Shown: positions 9,201 through 17,187 of the stretch, piece by piece
Layout: every line of letters starts with the position of its first letter
Numbering within the stretch: the first letter of the stretch is position 1
Assembly: GCF_010671925.1 (NCBI RefSeq)
Contig: NZ_JAAHIH010000004.1
Span: 487,501 to 551,500 of the forward strand
DNA length: 64,000 bases
From: Moorena sp. SIOASIH
GTDB taxonomy: Bacteria > Cyanobacteriota > Cyanobacteriia > Cyanobacteriales > Coleofasciculaceae
Direction of reading: 5' to 3'
Notes under the pieces: model-generated
What the model was told of the DNA's origin: nothing
The model's database searches: none
The model's input: the letters and a program-made list of their open reading frames with translations, nothing else
Program-made: the position numbers and the translations under genes

Positions 9201-10459
9201 ACCACCCGCTGGGCTTGGTTTCGATTATCTACCAATGGCAGCATCAGCACCAGAGGTTCTGTCCATTTCAAATAATTGAGATAGTTCTGTTGCAACTCCT
9301 GATCACTAATACCTGGTAATTGCTTCAATAAATATTCCGCTGTATAGTATTCTTGGATTAATTGGTGTCGAAACTCAATCAAGTCTCCTGATTGTTGAAG
9401 CAAGTGATGCTTCAGTAAGTCTTTTAGCCAGGTCCTAGCGCGAACATCAGGATCAATAAAATCCTTCTGGCGTAGATAGTCAGCTAGAATTTCCTGGGCT
9501 TTTGTTTTGCGAATAGCAATGATGAGCTGCTTGGGATTATTCCCTGTTGTCATCACAAACCCTAACTGTTGCAGCAGGTCTGGCCAAAATTCTCTTGATT
9601 CATCGGAAACGTTAACATCTTGCTTGATTTGCTTAGAATAACGCTCGGTAAATGAGCGAAACACTAACCCCAGATTCGACGGTATATCCCCCTTATCCTG
9701 AAACCGGAAACATAGCATCTTCAATAGTAGAGGGGTTTGTCCAAATTCCCATAAGCGATCGCCCAACTGGTTAAGCATTTGCTCTCCCTTTTCAGGCAAA
9801 TACTTTCGGACAAACTCCTCTATTTGGTCTGGACTCAAGGGTTGCATTTCCAACTTCTTTTCAATCCCCAAGTCACCACCCACTCCTAAATTTCTAGTGG
9901 TGAAAATCATGGGAGTAGTCTTCTGGTATTTCTGCCGAAACTTAGTCAAATCCAGGCGTGCTTCTTGTGACGGTAACTCGTTTACCCCATCGATCAGTAG
10001 TAAGAATTCTCCCTGAAACAGTAGTGTTTTGATCTCCTTCGAGTCGAGCGGTTGACCAAGATGGCTTTCTAGGAAATCCTTCACTAACTCCAACACGGAT
10101 GTCTGGTGATATCGCAGTTCAACCAGCACCGGAATTTTGCCTTGTATCCCCTCATCCTTCAACAATCGCACTAAGGCTGTGGATTTTCCTGAACCTGGAC
10201 GTCCTACCAGTAAAACATGGTCACCAGCATACTTGCGTAATCCTTCTAGCACAGGCAAGCGCTCAGTTTCTTGCTGATTGTGGTCTGTTTGTGGCTGCTC
10301 CGACTTGATGGTTTGCACCATCAGGCCAAAATCAAACAGCATAGGAGTTGCTTGCTGTTGCTTGGGTTTACGGTCTTCGACATCGGTGAGGGTATAAAAT
10401 TGCCACCATTGGTCGTACTCTTTACGGATTGATGCTAGATAGGGATCCCAAGTGACCAT
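6254..10459 (-). CDS. NACHT NTPase - HEAT repeat - metallophosphoesterase protein
   Basis: This 1401-residue protein joins three parts. A NACHT-type STAND NTPase has Walker A GRPGSGKS at residues 86-93 and Walker B LLLIDGVNELP at 153-163. About residues 480-1040 form a long array of 31-residue HEAT (PBS-lyase-like) repeats of the form KCLDDDDSSVR...ALGKIGTE. A C-terminal calcineurin-like phosphoesterase (about 1056-1380) carries all its metal motifs: DLH 1066-1068, GD near 1101-1102, GNHD 1140-1143, HH 1280-1281 and GHIH 1311-1314. STAND proteins usually sense a ligand with the repeats, oligomerise through the NTPase and switch on an effector, here presumably the phosphoesterase. Bacterial NACHT proteins include antiphage genes, but an antiphage role here is inference. 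The start is ATG. A palindromic repeat (6963-6992) is absorbed in frame in a phosphoesterase loop. Confidence 0.85.
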   Translation of the reverse strand: MVTWDPYLASIRKEYDQWWQFYTLTDVEDRKPKQQQATPMLFDFGLMVQTIKSEQPQTDHNQQETERLPVLEGLRKYAGDHVLLVGRPGSGKSTALVRLLKDEGIQGKIPVLVELRYHQTSVLELVKDFLESHLGQPLDSKEIKTLLFQGEFLLLIDGVNELPSQEARLDLTKFRQKYQKTTPMIFTTRNLGVGGDLGIEKKLEMQPLSPDQIEEFVRKYLPEKGEQMLNQLGDRLWEFGQTPLLLKMLCFRFQDKGDIPSNLGLVFRSFTERYSKQIKQDVNVSDESREFWPDLLQQLGFVMTTGNNPKQLIIAIRKTKAQEILADYLRQKDFIDPDVRARTWLKDLLKHHLLQQSGDLIEFRHQLIQEYYTAEYLLKQLPGISDQELQQNYLNYLKWTEPLVLMLPLVDNRNQAQRVVRLALAVDWQLGARLAGAVKPEFQEQTVELVVGLEVPNLLKVELLVITESDRAIPELIKWLDNKHCLDDDDLDLGYFAADALAKLGTKVVVESLIKFLDNDDLKFRKFAVYALEKINPELAIEPLIQCLKDDDPEVLSSAAEALASIGTKEAIEPLIKCLDHEDVWVSHHGLSAMELMSTEARIELLNKFLNNGNSFIRLRAAMALEQMGTEEVAIELLIKCLNDDDSSVRKVAAESLGKIGTELAIEPLIKCLNDTESSVYSQAADALKNIGIEVAIDQLNKSLNDDDSSVRKNAADALGKIGTEATIDPLIKCLDDDDSSVRNIAADALGEIGTEVAIESLITKCLNDENSSVRKSATEALGKIGTEATIDPLIQCLNAPESDVRKSAADALGKIGTKVAIDPLIKCLDDDDSSVRLSVVDALGKIGTEVAIEPLIKCLEDDNSSVRSMAAEALGKIGTEVVIEPLIKCLDDPESYVRLRATYALGNIGKEATIEPLIKCLDDDEYFVRSSAAEALGKIGTEFAIDQLIKCLNNNDYLVRSRTEFAQGEIGIELMTDSTVLLRAAGALQQIGTEAIIPKLMNLLKKQEFAATHNEEIFQYTMDALNAIQERCQVYNPIYCPKPTPKPDPPKFIPTQTIYILHLSDLHITTGEQATLWSNQLAQDLTQDLKIPHLDALILSGDIANYSTPEEYQAAQQFLENLRLDFPDLDPKQIVIVPGNHDLNWKLSKDAYELCDWPSATLRERTKDHDKLQDGDYIKVTDEVIRVRDETKYQQRFAHFSQFYQAIKTEPYPLDYDQQGIIDYLPEQNLLILGLNSAWELDHHFRDRASIHSGAVSNALKQIRRNPDYGNCLKIAVWHHPLNSDGSDRITDPGFMEQLAVAEFRLFLHGHIHKAQASVFPYDLSRDGRKLHGICAGTFSAPTFELRSAYPWQYNLLIFEGNQLTVRTRRREEENGAWKPDARWGQGAGKSALDYYPIEL
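6963..6992. repeat. Palindromic repeat absorbed in the phosphoesterase domain
   Basis: The element (CGTTCGCGTAGCGTGGCC and its GGCCGAAGGCC mini-palindrome) is read on the minus strand as DWPSATLRER. It lies between the GNHD and HH metal motifs. The reading frame continues on both sides, so the insertion is tolerated or sits in a surface loop. Confidence 0.8.
7480..9020 (-). repeat. 93-bp tandem repeats encoding HEAT units
   Basis: About fifteen in-frame units of about 93 bp (31 codons) recur. Each has a segment on the plus strand resembling CAGGCATTTAATTAACGG followed by a CCAATTTTGCCCAGAGC-like segment. One unit has a one-residue insertion (near 8160-8170). Units in the centre (7780-8580) are much more alike than those at the edges, which suggests recent amplification and a copy number that could vary between strains. 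Confidence 0.8.
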
Positions 10460-10921
10460 CTTAAGGGTTAATCGGGTTAAAGGTTAGTTGGTTGAATGGA
10501 ATCGGGAATCGGGAATCGGGAATCGGGAATCGGGAATCGGGAATCGGGAATCGGAAGTGGGAAAATGCGATCGCTAAATGAACTGTAGAATAATCAACTC
10601 TATTCTAGACACAAGAAGCTCGTAAACTCTGCCATGTCTAGTGGACAGACCTCCAAACCCGACCTTGATCAGAATTCGAGGGATAGCGCTGGGTTCTCAA
10701 TTATATTTCAGATATCAAAGCAAAATGCTATAGCAATTCTGATACTCATCAGGTAAACAGGATTTCTTCCCGATTCCCGACTCCCGACTCCCGATTCCCG
10801 ATTCCCGATTCCCGACTCCCGATTCCCTACTCCCTACTCCCTACTCCCTACTCCCTGCTCCCTCTAACAACTGCTATACAATAGAACCGAATTGACTGAT
10901 TCAACAGGAGACACTAAGCTA
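10460..10921. repeat. Intergenic region with GGGAATC and CCCGATT/CCCTACT arrays
   Basis: The gap between the divergent NACHT gene and gloA contains eight GGGAATC heptamers (10498-10552). A longer complementary array of CCCGATT, CCCGACT and CCCTACT heptamers follows (about 10767-10864). The two arrays are inverted relative to each other and could form a very large hairpin. About 200 bp of unique sequence between them (10560-10765) shows no gene. Both promoters should lie here but could not be pinned down. Confidence 0.7.
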
Positions 10922-11350
10922 ATGCGAATGCTACACACAATGCTGCGAGTCGGCAATCTTGAGGAATCGATCAAGTTTTACTGCGATGTCCTAGGCATGA
11001 AGCTGCTCCGTCAGAAGGACTTTCCAGGGGGAGAATTTACCTTAGCATTTGTAGGCTACGGGGATGAATCTGACAACACGGTTATTGAACTAACCTATAA
11101 CTGGGGGGTTGATCAGTACAACATCGGGGATGCTTTCGGTCATATTGCCCTTGGTGTAGACGATATCTACCAAACCTGCGACCAAATTAAATCTCTTGGT
11201 GGTAAGGTAGTGCGAGAGCCAGGACCGATGAAGCACGGTTCAACAGTGATTGCTTTTGTGGAAGACCCGAGTGGATACAAGATTGAACTGATCCAACGCA
11301 AAGATCAGGAGTCTGCCCAGAAACCAGAAGCGACAGCAGTTGCTGGGTAA
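10922..11350 (+). CDS. gloA: Lactoylglutathione lyase (glyoxalase I)
   Basis: GloA converts the hemithioacetal of methylglyoxal and glutathione to S-lactoylglutathione, detoxifying methylglyoxal in the cytoplasm. Starting at the ATG at 10922, behind CAGGAG at 10905-10910, gives 142 residues beginning MRMLHTMLRV. An in-frame TTG at 10892 would add ten residues absent from the family. The four metal ligands fall exactly where the E. coli enzyme has them: H5, E56, H74 and E122. This predicts the nickel/cobalt-type bacterial enzyme. The C-terminal tail after residue 125 is Gln/Ala-rich. The gene stands alone between repeat arrays. Confidence 0.95.
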   Translation: MRMLHTMLRVGNLEESIKFYCDVLGMKLLRQKDFPGGEFTLAFVGYGDESDNTVIELTYNWGVDQYNIGDAFGHIALGVDDIYQTCDQIKSLGGKVVREPGPMKHGSTVIAFVEDPSGYKIELIQRKDQESAQKPEATAVAG

Positions 11351-11356
11351 TAACTA

Positions 11357-11570
11357 TCGGGAGTAGGGAATCGGGAATCGGGAATCGGGAATCGGGAATC
11401 GGCAGTCGGGAATCGGGAATCGGGGTAAGAAAATTGAATGTAGCTGGTAAGTATGGGAAACCCTATAAAAATGTTTCCTATCTCCCTATCTCCCTATCTC
11501 CCTATCTCCCCATCTCCCTATCTCCCTACACTCTTCCCTGTTCCCTGTTCCCTGTTCCCTATTCCCTTTG
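11357..11570. repeat. Heptamer arrays between gloA and the carotenoid oxygenase
   Basis: A GGGAATC array (about 11365-11424) is followed by about 50 bp of unique DNA, then by TCTCCCTA octamer/heptamers and TTCCCTG heptamers (about 11478-11567). The motif AACTGCTATAGCAA lies right after the array, a junction seen next to several arrays here. A short frame through the array is not considered coding. Confidence 0.8.
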
Positions 11571-11588
11571 AAAACTGCTATAGCAACG

Positions 11589-13013
11589 ATGAATCAAGCA
11601 TCTACTACAAAAGGCTGGGCGAATGCGATCGCAAAACCGGCAACTGAATTTCCGCCTACTGCCCTGCCGGTCATCTCTGGCAAAATCCCAGAAGGGTTGC
11701 GAGGTTCTCTGTATACAAATGGTCCTGCACGGTTAGAGCGAGGTGGTGTAGCGGTTGGACATTGGTTTGATGGTGATGGAGCAATTTTAGCAGTACATTT
11801 TACCCCTGCTGGTGCCACAGGAGTTTATCGCTACGTCCAAACCTCTGGCTATCAAGCAGAAGCTGCTGCTGACAAATTACTGTACCCCAACTATGGCATG
11901 ACAACACCAGGACCTATCTGGAAACGCTGGAGTAAGCCAGTTAAAAATGCTGCCAATACCTCAGTGCTACCATTACCAGATAAATTGTTAGCCCTATGGG
12001 AAGGTGGTTATCCCCATGCCTTAGACCTCCAGACCTTAGAAACCAGAGGCACTGATGACTTATCTGGCCTAGGCAAAGGAGCAAGCTTTTCTGCCCATCC
12101 CAAGATTGATCCCAAGACCGGGGAGATTTTCAACTTTGGACTGACGGCTGAACTTAATAGCAGACTCAACATTTACAATAGCAACTCCACTGGCAAAATT
12201 ATCAAACAAGGGTCAGTACAGTTAGAGGGTTTGCCATTAGTCCATGATTTTGTTCTGGCAGGGCCGTATCTAGTATTTTTTGTACCCCCAGTGCGAGTGA
12301 ATTTCCTAAAAGTAGCTCTGGGTTGGTGCAGCTATGGTGATGCGATGGAGTGGCATCCAAATAAGTCAACCCAAATTATTATCGTAGATTGTGACAGCCT
12401 TAGTGTAGTCAGTCGCGGTGAAGCTGAACCCTGGTATCAGTGGCACTTCAGCAATGGTTATGTGGAGAAAGATGGCTTGATCGTGATTGATTTTGTCCGT
12501 TATGCCGACTTTCAGACCAATCAGTATTTGAAAGAAGTTGCCACTGGTGAAACTAAAACCAACGCGAAAGGAACCCTGTGGCAAGCCCGACTCAATCCTG
12601 ACACTGGTCAGGTTGTGCAGTTACAACAGTTGTTGGATAGAAGCTGTGAATTTCCTGTAGTGCCGCAACAGCGAGTAGGACAATACTCACCTCATACTTA
12701 TCTATCAGTACATCGCGAAGTGGTCGATATTAGTAAAGAATTATTGGGTGCAATTGGATGTTTTGAGCACAAAACTAGCACCTTGATTGTGGCTGATTTA
12801 GGGGAAAATCGCTATCCCTCGGAACCAGTCTATGCACCGGATAGCCTCAATCCTGACCAGGGTTGGATATTAACAGTTGTGTATGACGCAAATTCTGATA
12901 CTAGTGAAGTGATGGTATTTGGTAGAAACACCCTAAATCAAGAACCGATATGTCGTCTGGGATTACCAAAGGTTATCCCCTTAAGCTTTCATGGTCAGTG
13001 GAAATCCAGGTAG
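11589..13013 (+). CDS. Carotenoid cleavage oxygenase (RPE65/ACO family)
   Basis: This non-haem iron enzyme family cleaves double bonds of carotenoids or apocarotenoids with oxygen, giving apocarotenoid aldehydes such as retinal. The 474-residue reading from the ATG at 11589 keeps the family's seven-bladed propeller length. It has the four iron-binding histidines: H170 in SFSAHP, H219 in LVHDF, H286 in YQWHFSN and H468 in LSFHGQW near the C-terminus. An upstream TTG (11568) would start inside the repeat array and is rejected. Cyanobacterial members include apocarotenoid 15,15'-oxygenases; the exact substrate cannot be read from sequence. No pigment gene is adjacent. Confidence 0.9.
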   Translation: MNQASTTKGWANAIAKPATEFPPTALPVISGKIPEGLRGSLYTNGPARLERGGVAVGHWFDGDGAILAVHFTPAGATGVYRYVQTSGYQAEAAADKLLYPNYGMTTPGPIWKRWSKPVKNAANTSVLPLPDKLLALWEGGYPHALDLQTLETRGTDDLSGLGKGASFSAHPKIDPKTGEIFNFGLTAELNSRLNIYNSNSTGKIIKQGSVQLEGLPLVHDFVLAGPYLVFFVPPVRVNFLKVALGWCSYGDAMEWHPNKSTQIIIVDCDSLSVVSRGEAEPWYQWHFSNGYVEKDGLIVIDFVRYADFQTNQYLKEVATGETKTNAKGTLWQARLNPDTGQVVQLQQLLDRSCEFPVVPQQRVGQYSPHTYLSVHREVVDISKELLGAIGCFEHKTSTLIVADLGENRYPSEPVYAPDSLNPDQGWILTVVYDANSDTSEVMVFGRNTLNQEPICRLGLPKVIPLSFHGQWKSR

Positions 13014-13101
13014 TTACCTTTTAAATTTACCTGATAAATTTACCTGAACTGTAGTTATCAATTACAGCAGGATATAGCCAATTTTTTAATGATAAATGCT
13101 T

Positions 13102-13308
13102 TCAATTTAAACAATCATAATTCTCTCGCCGTCCGCTTCCTGGAGGACAACTTTCCTCCTGTACAGCTAGTAATTGCTGGTCAACAGAATCAGACTGGTA
13201 TCCCTGTCGAGAACTAGACTCACCTAGGTAAAAATTAATACCAACAGTAACTAGTAGAGTAGATAACAAGATATAGCTTTGAAAACCCATTGTGGTGACC
13301 TTGCTCAA
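13102..13308 (-). CDS. Small exported or membrane-anchored protein, Cys-containing tail
   Basis: This 68-residue frame has a hydrophobic N-terminal segment (about residues 10-28) that could be a signal peptide or anchor. A polar region follows, then a tail with CPPGSGRRENYDC. An internal ATG at residue 7 (MGFQSYIL) has AAGGT upstream and may be the real start. The composition and Cys-Pro-Pro tail look like a genuine small secreted protein, not a shadow frame. The family is not recognised and the function is unknown. Confidence 0.5.
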   Translation of the reverse strand: MSKVTTMGFQSYILLSTLLVTVGINFYLGESSSRQGYQSDSVDQQLLAVQEESCPPGSGRRENYDCLN

Positions 13309-13712
13309 AGTTTCTACTCATTACTTCAAAACTTTTCCAGCAAAATCAGCATAAATTTTAAATAAAAACTAAATTAATCAAAAAATAATCAAATAATAAA
13401 ACCAGCAAAAAAAACACTAGTTTAACTTAATTAAAACCAACAAAAAACGATGATTTTAGGGATATATAGAAATAGCTTAATGTTTAAAATAGGTGTATTT
13501 ACGGATATAATTAAAGAGTCAATCAAGGTAAAGCAAGCAGACCAAACTTCTGGTTAATAAAATGTTGATTAGAGAAAAATGCTGCTAACTATCTATAGGT
13601 TTTGTCTAGGGGTGTAATTTAGGTTTGGGATAGGGATGAGCACGAGGAGTAGGTCGGAAAATTTATAATTAGAGAAGATCCCCTGATCGAATCCTTAGCT
13701 GTGTAACGTAAG
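13309..13712. other. AT-rich intergenic region upstream of miaB
   Basis: About 400 bp with long A/T stretches (13360-13560) and no reading frame of interest. It separates the divergent small exported protein and miaB and presumably holds both promoters. No clear -35/-10 pair or regulator site was recognised. Confidence 0.4.
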
Positions 13713-15059
13713 ATGACCTCATTTCCCCGCCGCTACCATATCACCACCTTTGGCTGCCAGATGAACAAAGCCGACTCCGAGCGGATGGCTGGAATCCTGG
13801 AGGATATAGGCTTCCAGTGGTCAGACAATCCCAACGAGGCTGACTTAATTCTCTACAACACTTGTACCATTCGAGATAATGCTGAGCAAAAGGTTTATTC
13901 CTACCTAGGAAGACAGGCAAAGCGCAAACACCAACAACCAGACCTGACCTTGGTAGTAGCTGGTTGTGTGGCACAACAGGAAGGAGAAGCACTGCTGCGG
14001 CGAGTCCCAGAAGTTGACTTAGTCATGGGACCGCAACACGCCAATCGTTTAGGGGATTTGCTAGACCAGGTATTTGATGGCAACCAGCTAGTTGCTACAG
14101 AACCAATTCATATTGTTGAAGACATCACTAAACCAAGACGGGACAGCAGCATTAGCGCCTGGGTAAATATAATTTATGGGTGTAACGAACGCTGCACCTA
14201 CTGTGTAGTCCCCAATGTCCGAGGTTTAGAGCAATCCCGTACTCCAGAAGCCATTCGGGCAGAAATGGAGGAGTTAGGAAGGCAAGGCTATAAGGAAGTC
14301 ACCCTCTTGGGACAAAATATTGATGCTTACGGACGTGACTTACCAGGAGTGACTGAATCGGGGCGGCATCAGCACACCTTGACAGATTTACTGTATTATG
14401 TTAGCAATGTGCCAGGGATTGAGCGGCTCCGCTTTGCTACTAGTCACCCCCGCTATTTTACAGAACGGCTAATCCGCGCCTGTCACGAGTTGCCGGAAGT
14501 GTGCGAACATTTCCACATTCCCTTCCAATCTGGGGATAACGATATTCTCAAAGCTATGGCACGGGGCTATACCCACCAGAAATATCGCCGGATTATTAAT
14601 ACCATTCGGGACTATATGCCCGATGCATCGATTAGTGCAGATGCGATTGTGGGCTTTCCTGGGGAAACCGAAGCACAATTTGAGAATACCCTAAAACTAG
14701 TAGAAGATATTGGCTTTGACCAGCTCAATACCGCTGCCTATTCCCCTCGTCCTGGTACACCAGCAGCATTGTGGGAAAATCAGCTCCCTGAGGAGGTCAA
14801 ATGCGATCGCCTTCAACGTCTCAACCACCTAGTTGCGGTAAAAGCAGCTGAGCGATCGCAACGTTACCTGGGACGGATTGAGGAAGTGCTGGTGGAAGAC
14901 CAGAATCCCAAAGACAATACTCAAGTGATGGGCAGAACCAAAGGAAATCGTCTCACGTTCTTCACTGGGGATATTAATCACCTTAAAGGTGAGCTAGTTC
15001 TAGTTAAAATTACCGAAGCTCGTGCCTTTAGCTTGACTGGTGAGCGAGTAGAGGAATAG
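13713..15059 (+). CDS. miaB: tRNA-2-methylthio-N6-dimethylallyladenosine synthase
   Basis: MiaB is a radical-SAM methylthiotransferase that adds the 2-methylthio group to i6A37 of tRNAs reading UNN codons. The 448-residue protein is full length. The N-terminal domain's three cluster cysteines are C15 (FGCQMN), C51 (YNTCTIR) and C85 (AGCVAQ). The radical-SAM cluster motif CNERCTYC gives C157, C161 and C164. The C-terminal TRAM-like domain contains VLVEDQNPKDNTQVMGRTKGNR, cut here into VLVEDQ and MGRTKGNR. The ATG start at 13713 matches the family start MTSFPRRYHITTFGCQMN. It is a single gene bounded by repeats. The identification is firm. Confidence 0.96.
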   Translation: MTSFPRRYHITTFGCQMNKADSERMAGILEDIGFQWSDNPNEADLILYNTCTIRDNAEQKVYSYLGRQAKRKHQQPDLTLVVAGCVAQQEGEALLRRVPEVDLVMGPQHANRLGDLLDQVFDGNQLVATEPIHIVEDITKPRRDSSISAWVNIIYGCNERCTYCVVPNVRGLEQSRTPEAIRAEMEELGRQGYKEVTLLGQNIDAYGRDLPGVTESGRHQHTLTDLLYYVSNVPGIERLRFATSHPRYFTERLIRACHELPEVCEHFHIPFQSGDNDILKAMARGYTHQKYRRIINTIRDYMPDASISADAIVGFPGETEAQFENTLKLVEDIGFDQLNTAAYSPRPGTPAALWENQLPEEVKCDRLQRLNHLVAVKAAERSQRYLGRIEEVLVEDQNPKDNTQVMGRTKGNRLTFFTGDINHLKGELVLVKITEARAFSLTGERVEE

Positions 15060-15295
15060 GGAATAGGGAGTCGGGAATAGGGAGTCGGGAGTCGGGAGTC
15101 GGGAGTCGGGAGTCGGGAGCTCTTGGGGGTTTCCACAGGGCAAACATACGTATCCACCCCCTTGAAAATAGGAAATGAAACTATAACAGTAGAAGTAAAG
15201 GTTTTGACATAATTTCTGTTCCCTATTCCCTATTCCCTGTTCCCTGTTCCCGATTCCCGATTCCCGATTCCCGATTCCCTATTCCCTTTAAAGCA
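15056..15295. repeat. GGGAGTC and TTCCCTG/CCCGATT heptamer arrays
   Basis: Right behind the miaB stop lies a GGGAATA/GGGAGTC array (about 15060-15120). After about 100 bp of unique sequence comes a TTCCCTA, TTCCCTG, CCCGATT array (about 15220-15290). As in the gloA gap, the two arrays are reverse complements in character and could base-pair. Confidence 0.8.
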
Positions 15296-15341
15296 AAAAC
15301 TATGTCCTAAACTATAGTTCCGTTGCTATAAAAGATATTTC

Positions 15342-15764
15342 CTAATCTTCCCGCTGGAAGAAGCAAACCACATCCCGTATGTAAAAATCGTTATAGAGGT
15401 CACCAGCAGAGGGGTTTGGTAAATCTACGGCCTCAACCTCCAGCTCATTATCGCCGTCCTTGAGAATTCCAGCACCAATGTTAATGATTTGGGTAAACCA
15501 ATGCTTCGGATTAGCTCCCTCGTAGGAGTAGATCTTCCCTACACTTTTACCATTGATTTTGACCTCTGCATCACTGTCAGTTGCTGTCAATCCTTTAACC
15601 ATCAACATCAGGATGGCAGCCCCGCCCTTGTAGCGTCCCCCTGTGTTGAAGGTCTTTTTCCAGAGGCTGGCACCACCATCGCCAATTCTGCGATTGATAT
15701 CTCCCTGGATCACCACAAAGTTACCGGTGACTAGTTTAGTAGACGCAGTTGCTTTCTGTTCCAT
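15342..15764 (-). CDS. Hypothetical beta-rich protein
   Basis: The ATG at 15764, with AAGG about 12 bases upstream, gives 140 residues; an in-frame TTG at 15788 would add eight. The sequence is rich in predicted beta strands (VTGNFVVIQGDIN, AAILMLMVKGL, DAEVKINGKSVGKIY, NELEVEAVDL). It has a pattern of a small beta-sandwich similar to sugar- or ligand-binding modules. There is no signal peptide and no membrane segment. The ending RDVVCFFQRED is compact, so it looks complete. The family is not recognised. Confidence 0.65.
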   Translation of the reverse strand: MEQKATASTKLVTGNFVVIQGDINRRIGDGGASLWKKTFNTGGRYKGGAAILMLMVKGLTATDSDAEVKINGKSVGKIYSYEGANPKHWFTQIINIGAGILKDGDNELEVEAVDLPNPSAGDLYNDFYIRDVVCFFQRED

Positions 15765-15945
15765 AGCTTGTTGCCTTGTTGTTTGCAATTACCAACTTAT
15801 ATCAAGTTATAAGCTAGTTGTTTGGAATCTTATCAGCTTTGGTGGGTAATGTCCCTTGAGGAATTACTGAATCAATCCCTAGTTATGATATGGAATGATT
15901 TCCATGGTTCCCCACTCAGTTCAGTGTAAGATAACTTTTGAGTAG

Positions 15946-15995
15946 CGGTGCGACAAGGCGTGAGGTTCCAACGCCCACGGGAATACGCACCAAGA
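15946..15995. repeat. Dispersed repeat with core CGCCCACGGGAA
   Basis: This spacer repeat reads GGTGCGAC...GAGGTTCCAACGCCCACGGGAATACGCACC, given here in pieces. Related copies lie at 51308-51362 and about 60499-60525. The shared core is CGCCCACGGGAA followed by CGCACC or CGGACC. GGTGCG at the left and CGCACC at the right make it weakly palindromic. Confidence 0.6.
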
Positions 15996-16020
15996 GAATT
16001 GACAAAAGTGTCAGCAACTT

Positions 16021-16684
16021 ATGAGTGAATTCCCTGAACATTCACCGAACCCAGACCTTAAAGCAACGACAGTTTCCAGCGTTTATCACTTCCGTTTTAA
16101 AGATGTCCTCCAAGGCCTTTGGCCACGCTACGGGAACGGCGCACAAATGCTGTTTGTTGCCTTTGGTGCGTTGGTGTTAGTCCCCATTCTAGCTGGAGTA
16201 AACCCGAATGTTGCCCTGTTTACTTCTGGTGTGGGAACGTTATGTTTTCAACTGGTTACGGGGGGTAAAATTCCCGTTTATCTCGCTTCTTCCTTCGCCT
16301 TTATCGCCCCTATCACCTTGAGTGTTCAGAAATATGGTTTGCCTGCAACCTTATCTGGACTTGCAGCTGCTGGCATTGTTTATCTGATTTTAAGTCTAAT
16401 TATTTTTTGGCGCGGTTCGGGGATGGTTACCCGTATTTTACCCCCGATTGTCACCGGCCCAGTGATTATGGTGATTGGTCTGAGTTTAGCTTCAACTGCT
16501 GTCAAAAGCGATGCAGCGCGGTCTTGGGGAGGCAGCGCGGTCTTGGGGGTCTCCCCCATGAGCGACTGCCGTGGTTTCCCCCATGAGCGACTGCATCAAG
16601 ACAGGGATTGGACTTTCTAGTATTCTTGGGGTGTTATTAAATGGGCTACTTCCATACAAGGAAGAACATGGTAGCTTGGGTTAA
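16021..16684 (+). pseudogene. Truncated NCS2 purine/uracil permease
   Basis: NCS2 permeases are about 430-460-residue proton symporters for uracil or purines in the inner membrane. The open part (16021-16620) keeps only the N-terminal third: the LVPILAGVNPNVALFTSGVG region and ASSFAFIAPITLS. It then runs into an 88-bp palindromic repeat at 16510-16597. After the repeat, in another frame, 16601-16684 encodes TGIGLSSILGVLLNGLLP and a short tail. This matches the family's last transmembrane helix (GVLLN.LLP). About 190 central residues are missing. A second, shorter palindromic repeat (16112-16138) lies in the first helix region. The gene is almost certainly dead as a transporter. Confidence 0.85.
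16510..16597. repeat. 88-bp composite palindromic repeat (GATGCAGCGCGGTCTTGGGG)
   Basis: It begins GATGCAGCGCGGTCTTGGGG and ends GAGCGACTGCATC. Its outer ends (GATGCAG / CTGCATC) are inverted repeats, and CCCCCA/TGGGGG cores lie inside. The reverse complement of this unit is found almost unchanged at 22439-22526, and a single-unit version lies at 63913-63956. Here it replaces the middle of the permease gene. Confidence 0.85.
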
Positions 16685-16732
16685 GGTCTTTCAGGGATGA
16701 CAAGCAGCTCAGGATAATTACCCTTAATAAAA

Positions 16733-16800
16733 ATCTCCCTATCTCCCTATCTCCCTATCTCCCTATCTCCCTATCTCCCTATCTCCCTATCTCCCCACAC
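16733..16800. repeat. CTCCCTAT octamer-type tandem array
   Basis: About eight head-to-tail units of CTCCCTAT type lie downstream of the broken permease. No flanking gene depends on it. The preceding GGATAATTACCCTTAATAA string (about 16711-16729) recurs near 60477. Confidence 0.85.
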
Positions 16801-16870
16801 CTCCCACCCTCTCCTTAATAATTATGGGTATTCAACCAGACTTGATATTACTGGGTGTGGGATGTGGCCG

Positions 16871-17160
16871 GGAGAGCCCCACTGTTAACAAAAAGGCACC
16901 TATAAATGACTAGGTGCCTTGAGCAGACCAAAAACTATCAACAACTATTGAAGGAATCAGAAACAGTAGTCCATGCTTGTCTCCTCGACTAACTGTTCCT
17001 TTACTTAATACAATAAAAGAATTAAATAGGTAATGCATTCACGTTTTCTGCTAACTTACTTGCCAAGTTTAGAAATAGCAAATGCACAATTACGCTATCA
17101 CGATTGCTGAAAACTGCAAAACTTGCTTCGAGCTTGTCTATCGGTGTGAACTTACACTAT
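16871..17160 (-). repeat. 290-bp duplicated unit, copy A (candidate small RNA or micro-gene)
   Basis: This unit and 17501-17790 are the same length and closely similar along their whole 290 bp with only substitutions. Both carry an intrinsic terminator for the minus strand at their left end. On the minus strand a 42-codon frame (17038 down to 16910, beginning MHYLFNSFIVLSK) stays open in both copies and stops inside the terminator stem. Most differences between the copies change the amino acid and there is no strong ribosome site. A non-coding RNA is therefore at least as likely as a peptide. Confidence 0.55.
16889..16920 (-). terminator. Intrinsic terminator of repeat copy A
   Basis: AAGGCACCT (16893-16901) pairs perfectly with AGGTGCCTT (16912-16920) around a 10-base loop. 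Read on the minus strand, the stem is followed by TTTTTGTT. This is a canonical rho-independent terminator and indicates transcription leftwards through the unit. Confidence 0.75.
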
Positions 17161-17187
17161 CTGATTGACTGACAAATAGGCGTCGAT

